Positions 46,187 to 57,800 of a DNA stretch of 64,000 bases are shown in pieces. The translations under genes were made by a program, and so were the position numbers. Position 1 is the first letter of the stretch. Each line of letters starts with the position of its first letter. The DNA lies in assembly GCA_022419385.1 (NCBI GenBank), contig JAJUBI010000004.1:1717286-1781285 (forward strand), given 5' to 3'. The stretch comes from Paraconiothyrium sp. Pb-2020 (lineage: Eukaryota > Ascomycota > Dothideomycetes > Pleosporales > Didymosphaeriaceae). Below the pieces are notes generated by a model that saw only the letters and a program-made list of their open reading frames with translations, ran no database searches and had not been told where the DNA came from.

Positions 46187-48286
46187 GCGGTTGATGAGGC
46201 CCAGAGTAAGTGTGTTGCAATCCAGATGTAGGGGTAATCGAGAAATGGGTGGCGATGAAGCAAGAGGATGTTTTTCCTGTAGGTTACTTTTCATGTGGTT
46301 ATGTTCACGGCAAAGGTGTTACGTGTATGACACAAGGTTCGGGCGTGGTATACCAATGGTTCAAAGGATTTGAGGTTAAAGTCATTTCGTAGTGCTCTGC
46401 TTCCCTTGGTACGTTGATATTATGGAGCAGTGTTCGTCGTGCGAGCTGGTAGTGGCGCAGAGGACAATGTTGAGGTTGGGATAGCGATGAAGGAACGCAT
46501 GGACGCGGCTTCTGGCGTTGCTTCATGTATTATTTGAGCGGGTCGCGTTAGTGGTGGCGGACACTGGGTGTTGGTCGTTGTGCGTACTTCCGGACTTGAC
46601 GTGTTGCTACTGTCACAGATTACGGCGGCTGTCCCAATCAGTGAAGTCGTCTCTTCGTAACGGTACACGAATGGCGACGTAGGGGCAGTATGGAACGTCA
46701 TGCGAAGTGGCGAAGCATTCGGACACTTGTTGGTGGGGACGTAGCGCGAAGCACCTTCTGCCACTTTGGTGGTATTGCATTATCAGACCGAGGATGTCTC
46801 GTTCCTATTGCTGCTGCATTGGAGAGGGTAGACATGCTTCCTGACTGTCTGCGCACAGCACGGGGTCAGATACATGCAGCCTGATGATTGCGTACCTTTG
46901 GCGACTGAATTGGCTGCGATGGCCGTTGTGGTAGACTTGGTCACAGTAAATTTGTTTCATGTAGCGAGTAGGATCCTTACGGTCCGAGTCGGTCGTCGGC
47001 AGCACGCTGGTTGCTTTTGCCGTATCGCACCTATCGAATTCCTCTTGCGGAGTGTCGATCGGAGCGGGAGGAGCTGTCGCCGTGAGGCGGGAATGGGTGA
47101 GACTTCACGGGCATGTCCTCGCTTTGCAGTCCACGCCACAAATCTCCGCTCCACGTCGTAAAATCGTCCCCTTCCTCGACCTTTGCCTTCGCCTTGCGAT
47201 TGGACGAGGAAAGTGGTGCTGCTCCGCAGAAAGTGTTTGTAATGCAGGACCGGGGGAAGCGAGTGTGGACGTTGACGCTTGCCCATTCCCAGCGGCCCAC
47301 GCGCTGCCGCCGAGTTGCCGATTCCGCCAGAACGTGGCCCCCATCCCTCCCTCCTTCTTCCCAGCTCATTTACCCAACACACCACGTACACGGCCCTAGA
47401 CTCCGCCGGCATCCTCTGGCAGCTGCAAGGAACTGCCCGGCATGCAACATGTGTGCGTTCGGCGTCTTCGCACGAGCACAACGGGCGGGGATGCGCGTCG
47501 AGCTCGTGGCAACGAGGCTCCACTGCAACCGTTGAGCCAACGAGTCATTACACGGTGGAACAATCCCTGCTCCCGCATCCTTCTGCTCCCTGATTGCATG
47601 TCGCTCGGCGGGTGGTTTTAAGTACGACCGTTGAGCCGGGGGACTGGGTCGGGCTCATCGTACCATGTCTACACCTCGACATCTGTACTGACCCACACGT
47701 GTACGCCCTTCTTCATCGTCTGTCGTTCCCGGTCCATCTTGCACCTTCTGTCTCCCTACTGTCTGGAGAGGCCCTGCTGCCAAAGAGGGCGGATCTCATT
47801 CGGTGATCGCAGGCTTAGCGGAATCTCAGAAGCGAGGTGGGGTCGTCGAAGCAAACTGTCGACGCTGGGGACTGCTGGCGAAGAGGAGAAGGGCACCGTG
47901 AGAGCCGAGATTGGCTGGAACAAGTTTGCTCATCGCGTGCATGATCAATCGGCGTTCCGTAACATCACAAAAGTCCGAGTCTCAGCCTTACCGCGGCTCT
48001 CCTACGCCGAGTCCTTCCACTGAGCCTCACTGCACGAAACAGGTTGCGCCATCAAGACCGGAAGCTTAGCCAGGGCTACTCAGAACAAAGTAACGGATCG
48101 GGGATCTCTGAGACTGATGAAACCCTACTCTAAGGGTTCGAGTCTCTGCAAACAGAACGTATAAGGCATACTCGGGCCAAAGCTGAGCCAGCACCCTGGT
48201 ACCCAGGCCAATCTCAACATACAAGAATCAAGGTTGCACACATTTAGCACGCCTAGCGCATCGAACAGACTACTCCTACCTCCAGC
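46187..48286. other. 2.1-kb intergenic region between SMC3 and a transcription factor
   Basis: No convincing gene is seen. A minus frame of 114 codons (46764-46420) is Ser/Thr/Pro-rich, and several frames around 47.0-47.6 kb overlap on both strands in GC-rich DNA. I see no domain in any. Confidence 0.45.
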
Positions 48287-49975
48287 ATGCCACGCAGAAC
48301 TCGAGCATGCGCGACATGCCGCCAGAAGCGTATAAAATGCGACGCCACGATGCCCCACTGCCTCATGTGCATACGCTTCAACAGGCAATGTCCCGGTCCC
48401 ACAGATGCGCCCCTTCTCTTTGTGGATACATCTTCTTATCCATCCGGGAAGAAGCCCCGAGCCAAGAAACCCGCGCCTCAAGCCACCTCTCTGGAAGTCG
48501 CTCGACGATTTGAAGACGGCAGAGGCATAGCGGTCGGAGTCGGACAATTGCCGGACGAGATGGCCTATGTATTACAGGTGGACGTAAGCCCAAGATACGT
48601 TCTGGGCGAGGCATTCTTTCAAAATCTGACCGCGTTCATGTGCGCTGAAGGCAGACATGTCCCAGGTGCAGTTCGGCGCACCCCGAGCTGGCTGCATGCG
48701 CTGCCTCGGATGGCCGCCACGCCACCTCCATCTGCAGCACGAAGCCCATCGTCAGCTCGCGGAAACGAAGCACTGAGCTTGGCTCTTCGAGCCACGACTG
48801 CGGCGTTCAGCAGCTTAGAGATGAAGAACGAGGCGCTACTACACCATGCCTACGGGCTATACGGTGGCAGCTTGCGTACTCAAGGGAGGGTACTGCAAGA
48901 AAGAGGCGACAAAGCTGGAGACTTGTACATGGTCATGACAAGTTTGATGCTGACTTTGTTTGAATCAGTGGTAGCAAGTTCTGGGGATGGTTTTGCACTA
49001 CACAACATAGCTTGTGCAAAGATGATCGACAATGCGCTGGAGCAGGCATCAAAAGCGCGCGAGCGCAAGACGGGGAATGGGCCTGCAGGAAGCGGACCTG
49101 GTCCCATGCTCGTTAACGTCTTCTTTCATGTCAGGATACAGCTCTGTTTTGTGTACCTCACCACGTCCGATTCTCGAATACGCAACGATCCCGCCATGAA
49201 ACGCGTTCTTCTAGGAGCTTGCGGTTGGGGGAAGGAGAAATTACCTCTCAACATGCAGATAATAACCCCCTTCGCAAGACTCATGGAGCTCCAGTCGCAC
49301 GCAGGGGAGGTGTTGTCTACTACGGAATTCGAGCACAGGAGACAACAATACGAAACAGCGAGAGATGAGGTCAACCAGATGTGGAGAGAGTATGTTCAAC
49401 AAAGTAAAGGACAACGACTCTGCTGGACCAGTGTTGGAACCGGCCATACCGACTTCAGAGACCCATTTACCAGCCTAACATATGCGTACTTCAGCGCTTG
49501 TTATATACTTCACGATTTGCTGGCGCCAACATACGCTGCTCCCGCTGTGCATCCAACGTCGATACTACCTTACATGCCCCCAAGGTCTTCCCAAAGATCG
49601 AAATCGACCTCACCCGCATCTTCGTCATCTAGTAATGTCAGCCCAATATGGCCCTCGGCTGGTTCGACCACACCGAGCTCGTCACCACCTTTCGTATATT
49701 CTGACCCCTCGTTCCCACTGCCTTCTACTACCGACCATTACGCGCTGATACTTTCCGTGTCCTGGTATCTACGGCTTCGTGACACAGGTTTCGCGTACCT
49801 TCGGCTGCATTCACCACTGTTTCTAGTCGCCATGTACGCACCAAGTCTGGAACAGAGAAGTGTCGCGAGAATGGTCTTTGAGGATTGGAAGGTCGGTGCG
49901 TTGAGGGGCATTGGGTGCTTAGCTATTGCAAAGTTGGATAAGGAGCGTAGGGTGTTTGAGAGCCTTGGACCATAA
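48287..49975 (+). CDS. Zn2Cys6 transcription factor, 562 aa
   Basis: A single exon. The N-terminal binuclear cluster is RACATCRQKRIKCDATMPHC with C8, C11, C18, C25, C28 and C35 in Gal4-type spacing, and a basic RQKRIKCD loop. It sits at the extreme N-terminus, unlike many factors with long leaders. The middle (~110-330) is helical with no strict fungal_trans signature: AFSSLEMKNEALLHHAYGLY resembles the DUF3468/fungal_trans_2 type of regulator. A Ser/Pro-rich linker lies at ~425-465. It is nuclear, and its target genes are unknown. The DJ-1 gene follows 600 bp downstream on the same strand and the next Zn2Cys6 gene converges on it, but nothing shows that it controls them. Confidence 0.9.
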   Translation: MPRRTRACATCRQKRIKCDATMPHCLMCIRFNRQCPGPTDAPLLFVDTSSYPSGKKPRAKKPAPQATSLEVARRFEDGRGIAVGVGQLPDEMAYVLQVDVSPRYVLGEAFFQNLTAFMCAEGRHVPGAVRRTPSWLHALPRMAATPPPSAARSPSSARGNEALSLALRATTAAFSSLEMKNEALLHHAYGLYGGSLRTQGRVLQERGDKAGDLYMVMTSLMLTLFESVVASSGDGFALHNIACAKMIDNALEQASKARERKTGNGPAGSGPGPMLVNVFFHVRIQLCFVYLTTSDSRIRNDPAMKRVLLGACGWGKEKLPLNMQIITPFARLMELQSHAGEVLSTTEFEHRRQQYETARDEVNQMWREYVQQSKGQRLCWTSVGTGHTDFRDPFTSLTYAYFSACYILHDLLAPTYAAPAVHPTSILPYMPPRSSQRSKSTSPASSSSSNVSPIWPSAGSTTPSSSPPFVYSDPSFPLPSTTDHYALILSVSWYLRLRDTGFAYLRLHSPLFLVAMYAPSLEQRSVARMVFEDWKVGALRGIGCLAIAKLDKERRVFESLGP

Positions 49976-50574
49976 TTGTGGCCAATAATGAAGTATTCTA
50001 AGATATTGTGTGCAGGTTTATGTTGTCTTAACCTCGGGTGCAAAAGGCCGGTATAGACTTACGGAAAATTGATAGCGCACGCTGCATGTGTTTTGAAAAT
50101 TTTGGGTTGGCTCACTGATAAGGAGACGAGGTGTTTGCGATCAGCTATGGTCCTCGTATACCACCAACTCTACGACCCTGAAAACAATGCTAGTAGCACG
50201 CGTGTCTTGTAGACGCCTTGACTACAACGAAAGCAGGAAGAGATTTCGCTCACATTCCAAATGGTGACTGCATAAAGAAAGAGTGTACTTCAAACCCACT
50301 TGAAAGACTTACAGAATAGTACAATGGTTCCATACGCTACCTTCGGTCTTGCGATTTTCAGGCGCCGAGTGAGTCAAGGGCTTGAAAGGCACCCACCGAG
50401 TTCAGCAGACCCACTGATGAGAACTAGCTAATCTCACCATCAGCTCGGAACGGAACCACGCTACCATCCGGCCCGACCTGTTTAAATGATATAACGCTGA
50501 CTCCAACATAACTCCACGAGAGCAGCAACATACTCTTCCCTCTCCCCAAGATAGAAAACTATACAACAATCATC
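49976..50574. other. intergenic, DJ-1 gene promoter
   Basis: No gene. A TATAAC at 50490-50495 lies ~80 bp before the next ATG. Confidence 0.5.
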
Positions 50575-51264
50575 ATGACACCCGCACTCAACGTTGGCGT
50601 TCTGATTTATGCGGGGGCCGACATCATGGACTTCAGTGGCCCAGTAGAAGTCTACTCCCAACGCCCACCACCCGGCAGCCCCCAAGTCTTCAATGTCACA
50701 ACCTTCGCACACAACAACCCCGTCGGCGGCGAAAACGGCGTGCTAGTATACGTTCCGGGAGCGTCCTTCTCGGAAGTTGAACAACAACTCGACAATTACG
50801 ATATCCTCGTAGTGCCAGGCGCTCATCCAGATCTTCTCGCTGCGTTCATCGCAAGCGAGGATGGCCAGAAGACGCTAGCCCTTCTACAGAGATTCGCGAA
50901 ATTGCCACCGAGAAAGGAAAAGGTACATCGTATCCTGCAGTCTGTGTGCTCGGGCTCGGTTATCCTGGGCGCAGCAGGTGTCCTGGCGGGACGAACGGCG
51001 ACTACGCATCATATTTGCTACAATATGCTCAAAGAGTACGCGGATAAGGCCGCGGGAGGGGACTCTGGGATCAACGTTGTGAAGAAGAGGTGGGTCGATG
51101 GTGGGGAGACAGAGGCTGGTGTGCGGATAGTGAATGCTGGAGGAGTTAGTTCAGGGATTGATGCCAGTCTTTGGGTCACAGAATTGATCTGCGGTGAGAA
51201 AGTGTACAAGTACGTGGAGGAGATTCTAGAATTCGAGAGGAGAGGGGAGGGTCAGGCGTGGTGA
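50575..51264 (+). CDS. DJ-1/PfpI superfamily protein
   Basis: A single exon of 229 aa, the usual size for the family. The glutamine-amidotransferase-like fold is visible in NVGVLIYAGADIMDFSGPVEV (start), YDILVVPGAHPDLL (middle) and ILQSVCSGSVILGAAGVLAG, where Cys125 is in the nucleophile elbow; then TTHHICYNML and RIVNAGGVSSGIDASLWV. This pattern resembles the isocyanide-hydratase/ThiJ-like branch with DxxDFxGP and SVCSG rather than the parkinsonism DJ-1 itself. No signal peptide, so cytosolic. Possible roles are glyoxalase, isonitrile hydratase or stress protein, which sequence alone does not settle. Confidence 0.88.
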   Translation: MTPALNVGVLIYAGADIMDFSGPVEVYSQRPPPGSPQVFNVTTFAHNNPVGGENGVLVYVPGASFSEVEQQLDNYDILVVPGAHPDLLAAFIASEDGQKTLALLQRFAKLPPRKEKVHRILQSVCSGSVILGAAGVLAGRTATTHHICYNMLKEYADKAAGGDSGINVVKKRWVDGGETEAGVRIVNAGGVSSGIDASLWVTELICGEKVYKYVEEILEFERRGEGQAW

Positions 51265-51945
51265 GTCGCTCTATGGGACATACATGATAGTATTCTACAA
51301 CTTGCCAATTTCTCTTGGAAAGTACCGACTTTTGGGAGATCGGATGATTCATTAACTATGGATTGAGAGCTCTACTTATACCTCTATCTGCTTGCTGTTT
51401 GGATTTGTCATATGGTGTTTGGGATGAAAACTAATCAACAATTTCGTATCGTGTGTCACCCTAGGATAAGTGACGCAATACTGCGGTATGTGTTTCCCAC
51501 AGTGGTGATTCTTGTGACACGTGTCGACCATTCTGCGCATTTCAAGACCTGAGCTTTGTAGTTGAGTATGTCGGTTGAAGGAAGATGAAGGTATTGAGAA
51601 GCTGCGGGTAAGTGTCAAGTGGGGATGCAGTATTTCTAGCTGATTCTGGTGCCTTTAGTGTATTATAAGGAACAATGAGTTGAATAAGGTATTGTTAGGC
51701 TCGATGTAAATCGTCGATTAATAGAAGTGATGCGGAGTGCTATCGTTCACATGTTCTCATCTTATGAAGCTACGTGTTTTGTGGCACCAGTGAGACATGA
51801 GCAAACACGATTACTTTTGCCCACAATGTCGCTGCGTTCATCTTCCGTTCCGAATACGACTTATGGGCATGCCGCACAGCGATACATGCCAGAATCGTTT
51901 TGAATGATAATTGACTTTGTTCGTAACATATCAGCTCTGTGCTCC
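51265..51945. other. convergent intergenic region
   Basis: 3' flanks of the DJ-1 gene and of the minus-strand transcription factor. There is no frame of interest. Confidence 0.5.
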
Positions 51946-54831
51946 TTAGCGCGGTCGCTGAGGACGACCCTGCGGGTTCTGATCTAATGCATACGGATAG
52001 TTCGTGTGAATCACATTCTGGTGTTCGACGAAGCTTCCGTGTCCCGGCGGTTCAGGTCTCGACCATAAGTCGTCCCAGGTCAGCGCGAACGGTGCGTTCT
52101 GGTCGTAATTGGTCATGAACGGATTTGAAAACTTGAATTGACTGCTGTAAGGGTCCTCAAGATACTGATACTGCTCTGCCTGGGAATGAAGCTGGTTCAT
52201 CTGCGGCAAAAGCTGCTGCTGTGCCGGCGACCGTTCTAAGCTTGCCGAAAATTGAGGACCTGTGGTCGCTGAATCAAAGCTGCCACTTTCGGGCTGAGCA
52301 TTGGACGCATCGTAGCCACCATACCACTGATTTGGTCGGAGCAGCGGGACATGTCCGCTGGTAAGGTAGGTGGGTGGTTCTTGTCGAGACTGGCTAAGTG
52401 TAGGGGCGACTTGCTCGTTCTTTACGTGCTCTGGTTCCTTATCGATCAAGAGCTCACTGAAAATCTTTTGGAATCTCTGTTGCTGTAGAATCTTGACGAT
52501 GACTTTGTGCGCTCGTTCCGCAACAGCGTCGGTATGTCGCATCGCGTTTAGCATATGGAACAATCTTTTCACGCTGTTCGTGACATCGACCCGGTCATCT
52601 TGCATATGATTCTGCTCATATGATAGTTCTAAGAGCAAGACCGCCATCGCTTGCATAACTGGGCATTGGATCAGTGACCGGATATTCTTGCCTGTGTAAG
52701 TGAAACTTACTATTGTGTACGATCGACCACCAAGGGCCCTTCTCATACAGGATCCTAGGACTCAAATCAACAGACACCAGGCCGGCCAGGTTGAGCGCAG
52801 CTTCTACACACGTTCGTGCCATCCGCTGATCGAATGTCGCGGGAGCATTGCTCTGATCCCGTATCTTACGTCCAGTACGACAAAGACATGGTCGTGTAAT
52901 TAGTATCTTGGTACTAAAGTAGTAGAATCGAAGCAAGAGGCTTTCACGCGGTTCTTCTAATAGTAGAAAACCTTGAGTGTGAAGATCATTATCATCCGGC
53001 AATGCAACGTGCCTCCAGTCGTTCAGCTCTCGAAGTAAATCGGGAATCGTTTTCTGAACATCCTTCCACTCGTACTGAGCAGTACGGGGAGAGTATAGCG
53101 CAGCCAAGAGCTTTTGGGTAATGAGGCCAATCTCCAAATGCGCGTCTAGGTACGATCGCGTGGCTTGTCGTTGACGGCTCGTTCCTGCAATACTGTTACT
53201 GACCGGCGTGGATGACTTGCTTGGGTCTCGAGCCGATGGAGTAGAGCCCGTGGGACTTGTCGAGCTAGATGCTTCTTCAGCAAAAGATGTTGGCAGCGAA
53301 ACAGTACAATCTTCATGGCCGAGAACGCAAGGTCGCCCAGTGATGGCACTTAGTTGGCACTCGATCGCGTGAATGCTCCACCAAGTGCGCAAAGTAGTCT
53401 CCTTCTTGTTGATTGGTGTCTTCGGATCCTCGTTACGCAAATGGAGACCCAGCGCCAGAGCTAGCCGGATAGCGATGCCGATCATCACCCAGCCTCTACT
53501 TACATGCCCGATAACTTGATAGTAGAAAGCTAACAAGCCGGACTCATGATTGTTAGCAATGGCTGTTCAAGATAATACTATTGAATGGCACAGCTGATTC
53601 GGAGGGTCTTTCCAGAATTCTGTAACTCACCACTTGTATCAAAGCCAAGTCTGGTGCAGCGGCGAACGGCCATGAACCCAGCAAGCGAATCGTTCTCGTC
53701 ATGTATACTAGGTGATCGCAATCCTCTCCTTGCCAATCCGCGTTGATCACGTGCGAATATCGCGCGCCTATGGCGAACACTATGTTTAGTATCGCCAGCC
53801 ATTTGTCCGGAACTGAGAATGGACGTTCTGACTTGACGGCCTGGAAATAGCGTCGAAACTGGTCCTCGAACTGGGTCGGCAGGATAGGGAACGACTTGTG
53901 GACAGTTCGCATATAGCACTCCAAAAGCTTCTCTGCGATCTCCCGGGCGGGTAGCTCGTAAGGGTCAACATCCATGTCTAATTCGCTGCTGTCGGAATCA
54001 AGATAGAACGAGGCTTCTGTGACAGGAGTAAATGGATTAAGTTTCCGTGCAGAAGCATACTCGAGCGTCGTGATCGCATTGCTTGTATCCGGAATGGTCT
54101 TCTGATCAACACCCTCCGGTTTGGCTTGATCTTGCAGGGAGCGTAGCCAATGAACACCCGCGCCCTGGCCCACGAAGCCGGTTGACCGTGATTTGCGGCT
54201 GCGCAGAAGGTCTTCATCTAAGCGGGCCAGTCCTTCCTCCGAATCGACTGCGGGGCGGGCATGCCGTGCAGTAAAGGGGCGTTCGTCGTCCTCCTTCTTC
54301 AGTTCTTCGGAGACTGATAGCTTCCTTCTCTTCAAAGTCCGGGCCGAAACAGTTGACGAGGAGTCATCTTCATATCCTTGTAGCGCATCGTGGATGCGGG
54401 CTTTATCGGACCGGTCTAGGTTTTGTCGCAGACTGAGTTCCCGCAGCAGCAGAACAAGGTCCTTGTTCTTGTCCGTAGCTGATCTGAGCCGGTCCCGACG
54501 CGCTTGATCGTACACACAATCAAGATTGTTTGCAACGCAACTAGCGCAGCGTGGCGTGTCACCAGAACATTTGACTTCTGTGGTAAACTTATCAGTATTA
54601 TTCGAAACATCAGCTCAAACGACGTACTCCGCTTCCTGCAGCTGAGACACTGTGGATGTTAGCACGGGCTTATCGCGAGGCAAAGTGGAAGAGCAAAGCA
54701 CGTACTGCGCGTCCGGCGCGTGGCGTTCGTTGGCTCACATCCTTGGGCTCGCCAGGCAGGTCTTGGTGGCCAGGACGTGGCTGCCAGGGTATTGCGACCT
54801 TTGCCGCTTCCGCAGCGGTACGGTTGTCCAT
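51946..54831 (-). CDS. Zn2Cys6/fungal_trans transcription factor, five exons
   Basis: Exons 54831..54706, 54649..54628 (only 22 nt), 54577..53631, 53542..52711, 52658..51946, with introns of 56, 50, 88 and 52 nt, giving 879 aa. The small exon carries CLSCRKR; joining it in phase with both neighbours gives RACLSCRKRKVKCSGDTPRC with cysteines 43, 46, 53, 60, 63, 70 in perfect Gal4 spacing, which confirms the model. Residues ~75-140 form a Lys/Arg-rich linker. The fungal_trans regulatory domain spans ~265-500, with GLLAFYYQVIGHVSRGWVMI, IAIRLALALGLHLRNEDP, TLRTWWSIHAIECQLSAITG and RPCVLGHEDC, the core signature. The C-terminal ~170 residues are Gln/Pro/Asn-rich, ending in FALTWDDLWSRPEPPG, a likely activation region. 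Target unknown. Met at 54831 has a good context, and an upstream in-frame Met at 54915 is possible. Confidence 0.9.
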
Positions 54832-56711
54832 GGAGCCTGTGTCCAGCCGTTCGATACACGATGGGGGCGAATAGGCTCCGCGGGCCGGTAAAACCTGGGG
54901 TTGCGGGATCCACACCTGGTAAGCAGAACCGTTCGGCTAACCAGGCTTGAGAGTCGCGTTGAGATGCGTATGGTGAAGTCCTCGACCGCTGGGTGCGGCG
55001 GTGCGAGCAGTGAGCTTCGCCAACGCGGCGGCCTTCACCTTCACTCGGGCTCCTACGCTTGCAAGGAGCGTGATCGAGGCTCACCGAGGACAGTAGCTCG
55101 TTGATGGACGTCATTCGCGGTAAGCCGACCCGACGACCTATGAGAAGGGGCGGACACACTCCAGGGCTCGCGCCCTCTAACGCGTGACGAAGAATTATCT
55201 ACTCAATCATGGAATGCAAAGTAAGTAATCTTGTCGGCTCTTTCGCAGTCGGCTACTCTAGCATTGTCCCATGTCGATTTGAAGAAGTCCGGCGACTCTC
55301 TCGGCGTTTGGGTGCTGTTCGTCTCGGGCATCGTGTCTGGGGTTGCCGGACCGCACAACACAGCTCGTCGCCATTATGATCAAAGAAGGGACCGCCCATA
55401 GAAGGTGCTCTAGGCAACACAAGAGTCAGAACATATTCAGCGCAAGGCTACGGCGTCAACTCAAGGCATGTGAGTAGTGCGGACAACGCCAGCGAACGAG
55501 AAGCCATAAAAGTCGCTCTGAGAAGCCACCACTCTGAGAATCCATAGATATCGCCCTGAGGGAGGGACTCAGTCTGCTGATAGCGCGTGAGGTTGGTGAG
55601 ATCAGACTGCGTCGCAGCTTGGAATCACGTGCCGTGACGTCATCGTTCGCGCTAGGGTCAATGCATCGTTCTCGCGCCGCACATGCTCGCCACCGCACCT
55701 GGGCAGATGCCGCATGCTACCGACCCGCACAAAGTATAAAACTGCCGAGAGGCTGAATGTGTGTGCTGATCAAGCAAGCAACCGTACTGGAGCTGGGGGA
55801 GGGGGGCGAATGGGTAGTTATTTTCCAGTTATTTCTAAGTGACGTGCGCTTATACCGACGATGTGGCAGCCGAGGTCGACATGTCCAACAATACGCGGTT
55901 GACGGACGTAATTGGAAGGGTTTCTCCTCTCCAGCCTTCAATCGAGCAGCATTGGTCGCGGAGTTTTCGTCCTTTATTTGCCGGTCTGTCGGTTGCAGAT
56001 CTGAGCATACCCAACCAAGCGGACGTGACAGGGAGGCATTGCGCCGTGGCTTTCCTAACGTCTTGGAAAACACTTCACGCTCACTCGACATGCTCGCGGC
56101 ATTTTGGCTTAATTGGACATTTTGCCGTTTGCGGAGCTCTTCGTCTGTCGCATCTCTGTTACGTCAACACACACAATTGCCCTATCAGAATCAGTCGAGG
56201 CGGCACTGATGGACCCACACTGGTAGCGTACTCGCCGGTGGGCTGATCATCTGTCTGAGCTCGCAAAGCAAAACCGTCTTGCACAGTACCATCGCGCGCC
56301 TAGGGTAGCAAACCGGCGACATCACTACGAAATCACGCAGGCCAAACAAAACAGGCACGCAAAGATGGCGAAATTATTGGTTTGATCATCCGTTCTCGAC
56401 TAAGGTACCTCTGCAGGCGGCCAAGCTAAATCTCTCTTTTCACTTGTTTCTTGTATCCTTTTTGACTTCACTCGCTACCTCACTGCACATGCTCGCTTGC
56501 AGCGTTCAACCTGCGACTCACGCCATAGTGGCTCGTACAATCTTGCACAAAAGCAAGACGATCCTCCAAACTGGCACCAGAAGTGATGAAATACAGGATG
56601 TGGGAACTCCTACGCCTTAGAAGAAACTTTTGAACAATTGTTCGGGTATCATAAATCGTGAAGACAAAGTTTTGTCCTGTCCAAGGACGATGACAGCAGA
56701 CGGATAGAAGC
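54832..56711. other. upstream region of the transcription factor, no gene seen
   Basis: About 1.9 kb. Overlapping frames near 55.75-56.25 kb on both strands have no motifs. I see nothing else. Confidence 0.45.
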
Positions 56712-57800
56712 TCATGTCGAATGAGCCTCTTCTTCCTCGTCGATATCCTGGAGAAAATCGAGACCATTGTAATCATCCTCGTCTGGCGAAGAAGCTGCGC
56801 TCAGGATTGAGCTCGTGCTTGATGACCGACGAATACTGTCCAGATCGAGCGACGAAGTACTAGTCATAGGACTGGGTTTCGGTCTCGTTGATTGCGCATT
56901 CCCCAAAGAGGTGGGTGCGTCGACACCCAAAAGGTCGCCAGCGCATCGCGCAAGGTACTCGTCCACGGCCCAGAAATCACAGCCGGCATGGCGCAAAACC
57001 TCATTCTTCAATTCTAATATCTCTTCGCGGAGCATGGCCACGTTCTCCTTGAGAGCCTTGTTCTTGGAAGAGAAGTCCCGTGCACGTGCTTCGAGACCAT
57101 TGATGTACTCTTTCTTGCGTTGCCTGCACTTGTGGGCGGCAACACGATTCTTCTCGAGATGCGACTGCCGTGCCGAGGATACCTGGAAGGGGAAACCATC
57201 GGCAGTGTAGTGCTCGGCCATGTGTGGCGTCGACTTGGGTCTTCCTCGCTTGCGCTTGGGTGGTTGGCCGTCTTGTTGGGGTTGCTGGGTCTGCGCGGGA
57301 GCGGGGTGCTTTGCCGAGGACTGCCGCGAGGTGCGCCGGCGCTTCGAAGCAGGCTCGTCTTGTGCTACTTGGTGTGGCTGGTAGTTCTGCAATGCCTGCA
57401 CCTGGTGGTCCGGAAAGAGAGCCTCGTTCTGGAGCTCCTCGAGTGGGATTGAGCCTTCACGAAGCGGCTCGCGTAAGGGTTCGGCGGGAGACAGCTCCTC
57501 GGGCGGGGTGACTTGGCCATAGCGCTCGACAGAGGCAGCCGTGAGCAGAGACGGCGGGATGGTAAAGGCCGACTGCGGGAAGGAGGGTGCGTTGGTGAAA
57601 GAAGGCCATTTATCGGAAGAAGGGTGCTCGCCGTTGTCAAGGGCGAGGTATGCGTCGTTTGCCCACGAGGGCTCCGCGAAGGCGTGATGGATGTTCGCTT
57701 CGACCTCCATTGCGGTGGTGGCAGGTGCTGTTATGGATGGTTGAGTGGTGGGGCGGATATAGTTTTGGTGTTTGTACCAATGTGGAATGTGTTGCTGCAA
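56712..57800 (-). CDS. bZIP transcription factor with AT-hook, ATF/CREB-like
   Basis: A single exon of up to 362 aa; Met31 (57710, MEVEANIHH) is an equally likely start. A Gln/Pro-rich N-terminal half is followed by KRKRGRPKSTP (184-192), an AT-hook that can bind the minor groove. The basic region HLEKNRVAAHKCRQRKKEY (214-232) has the N-x2-AA-x2-CR signature of ATF/CREB-type bZIPs. The leucine zipper continues through INGLEARARDFSSKNKALKE and VAMLREEILELKNEVLRHAG. The segment CDFWAVDEYLARCAGDLLG after the zipper resembles fungal Atf1/Atf21 relatives, which mediate stress and development responses. A Ser-rich then acidic tail (DIDEEEEAHST) ends the protein. Which fungal Atf it corresponds to cannot be decided here. 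Confidence 0.9.
   Translation of the reverse strand: MQQHIPHWYKHQNYIRPTTQPSITAPATTAMEVEANIHHAFAEPSWANDAYLALDNGEHPSSDKWPSFTNAPSFPQSAFTIPPSLLTAASVERYGQVTPPEELSPAEPLREPLREGSIPLEELQNEALFPDHQVQALQNYQPHQVAQDEPASKRRRTSRQSSAKHPAPAQTQQPQQDGQPPKRKRGRPKSTPHMAEHYTADGFPFQVSSARQSHLEKNRVAAHKCRQRKKEYINGLEARARDFSSKNKALKENVAMLREEILELKNEVLRHAGCDFWAVDEYLARCAGDLLGVDAPTSLGNAQSTRPKPSPMTSTSSLDLDSIRRSSSTSSILSAASSPDEDDYNGLDFLQDIDEEEEAHST

Noticed and set aside
46420..46764. 114-codon minus frame downstream of SMC3
   Set aside because: A Ser/Thr/Pro-rich composition with no start context, domain or splice partner; too weak to call.
48120..48145. B-box-like gggttcgagtct suggesting a tRNA gene
   Set aside because: No matching A-box at the right distance and no cloverleaf or 7-bp acceptor stem can be formed.
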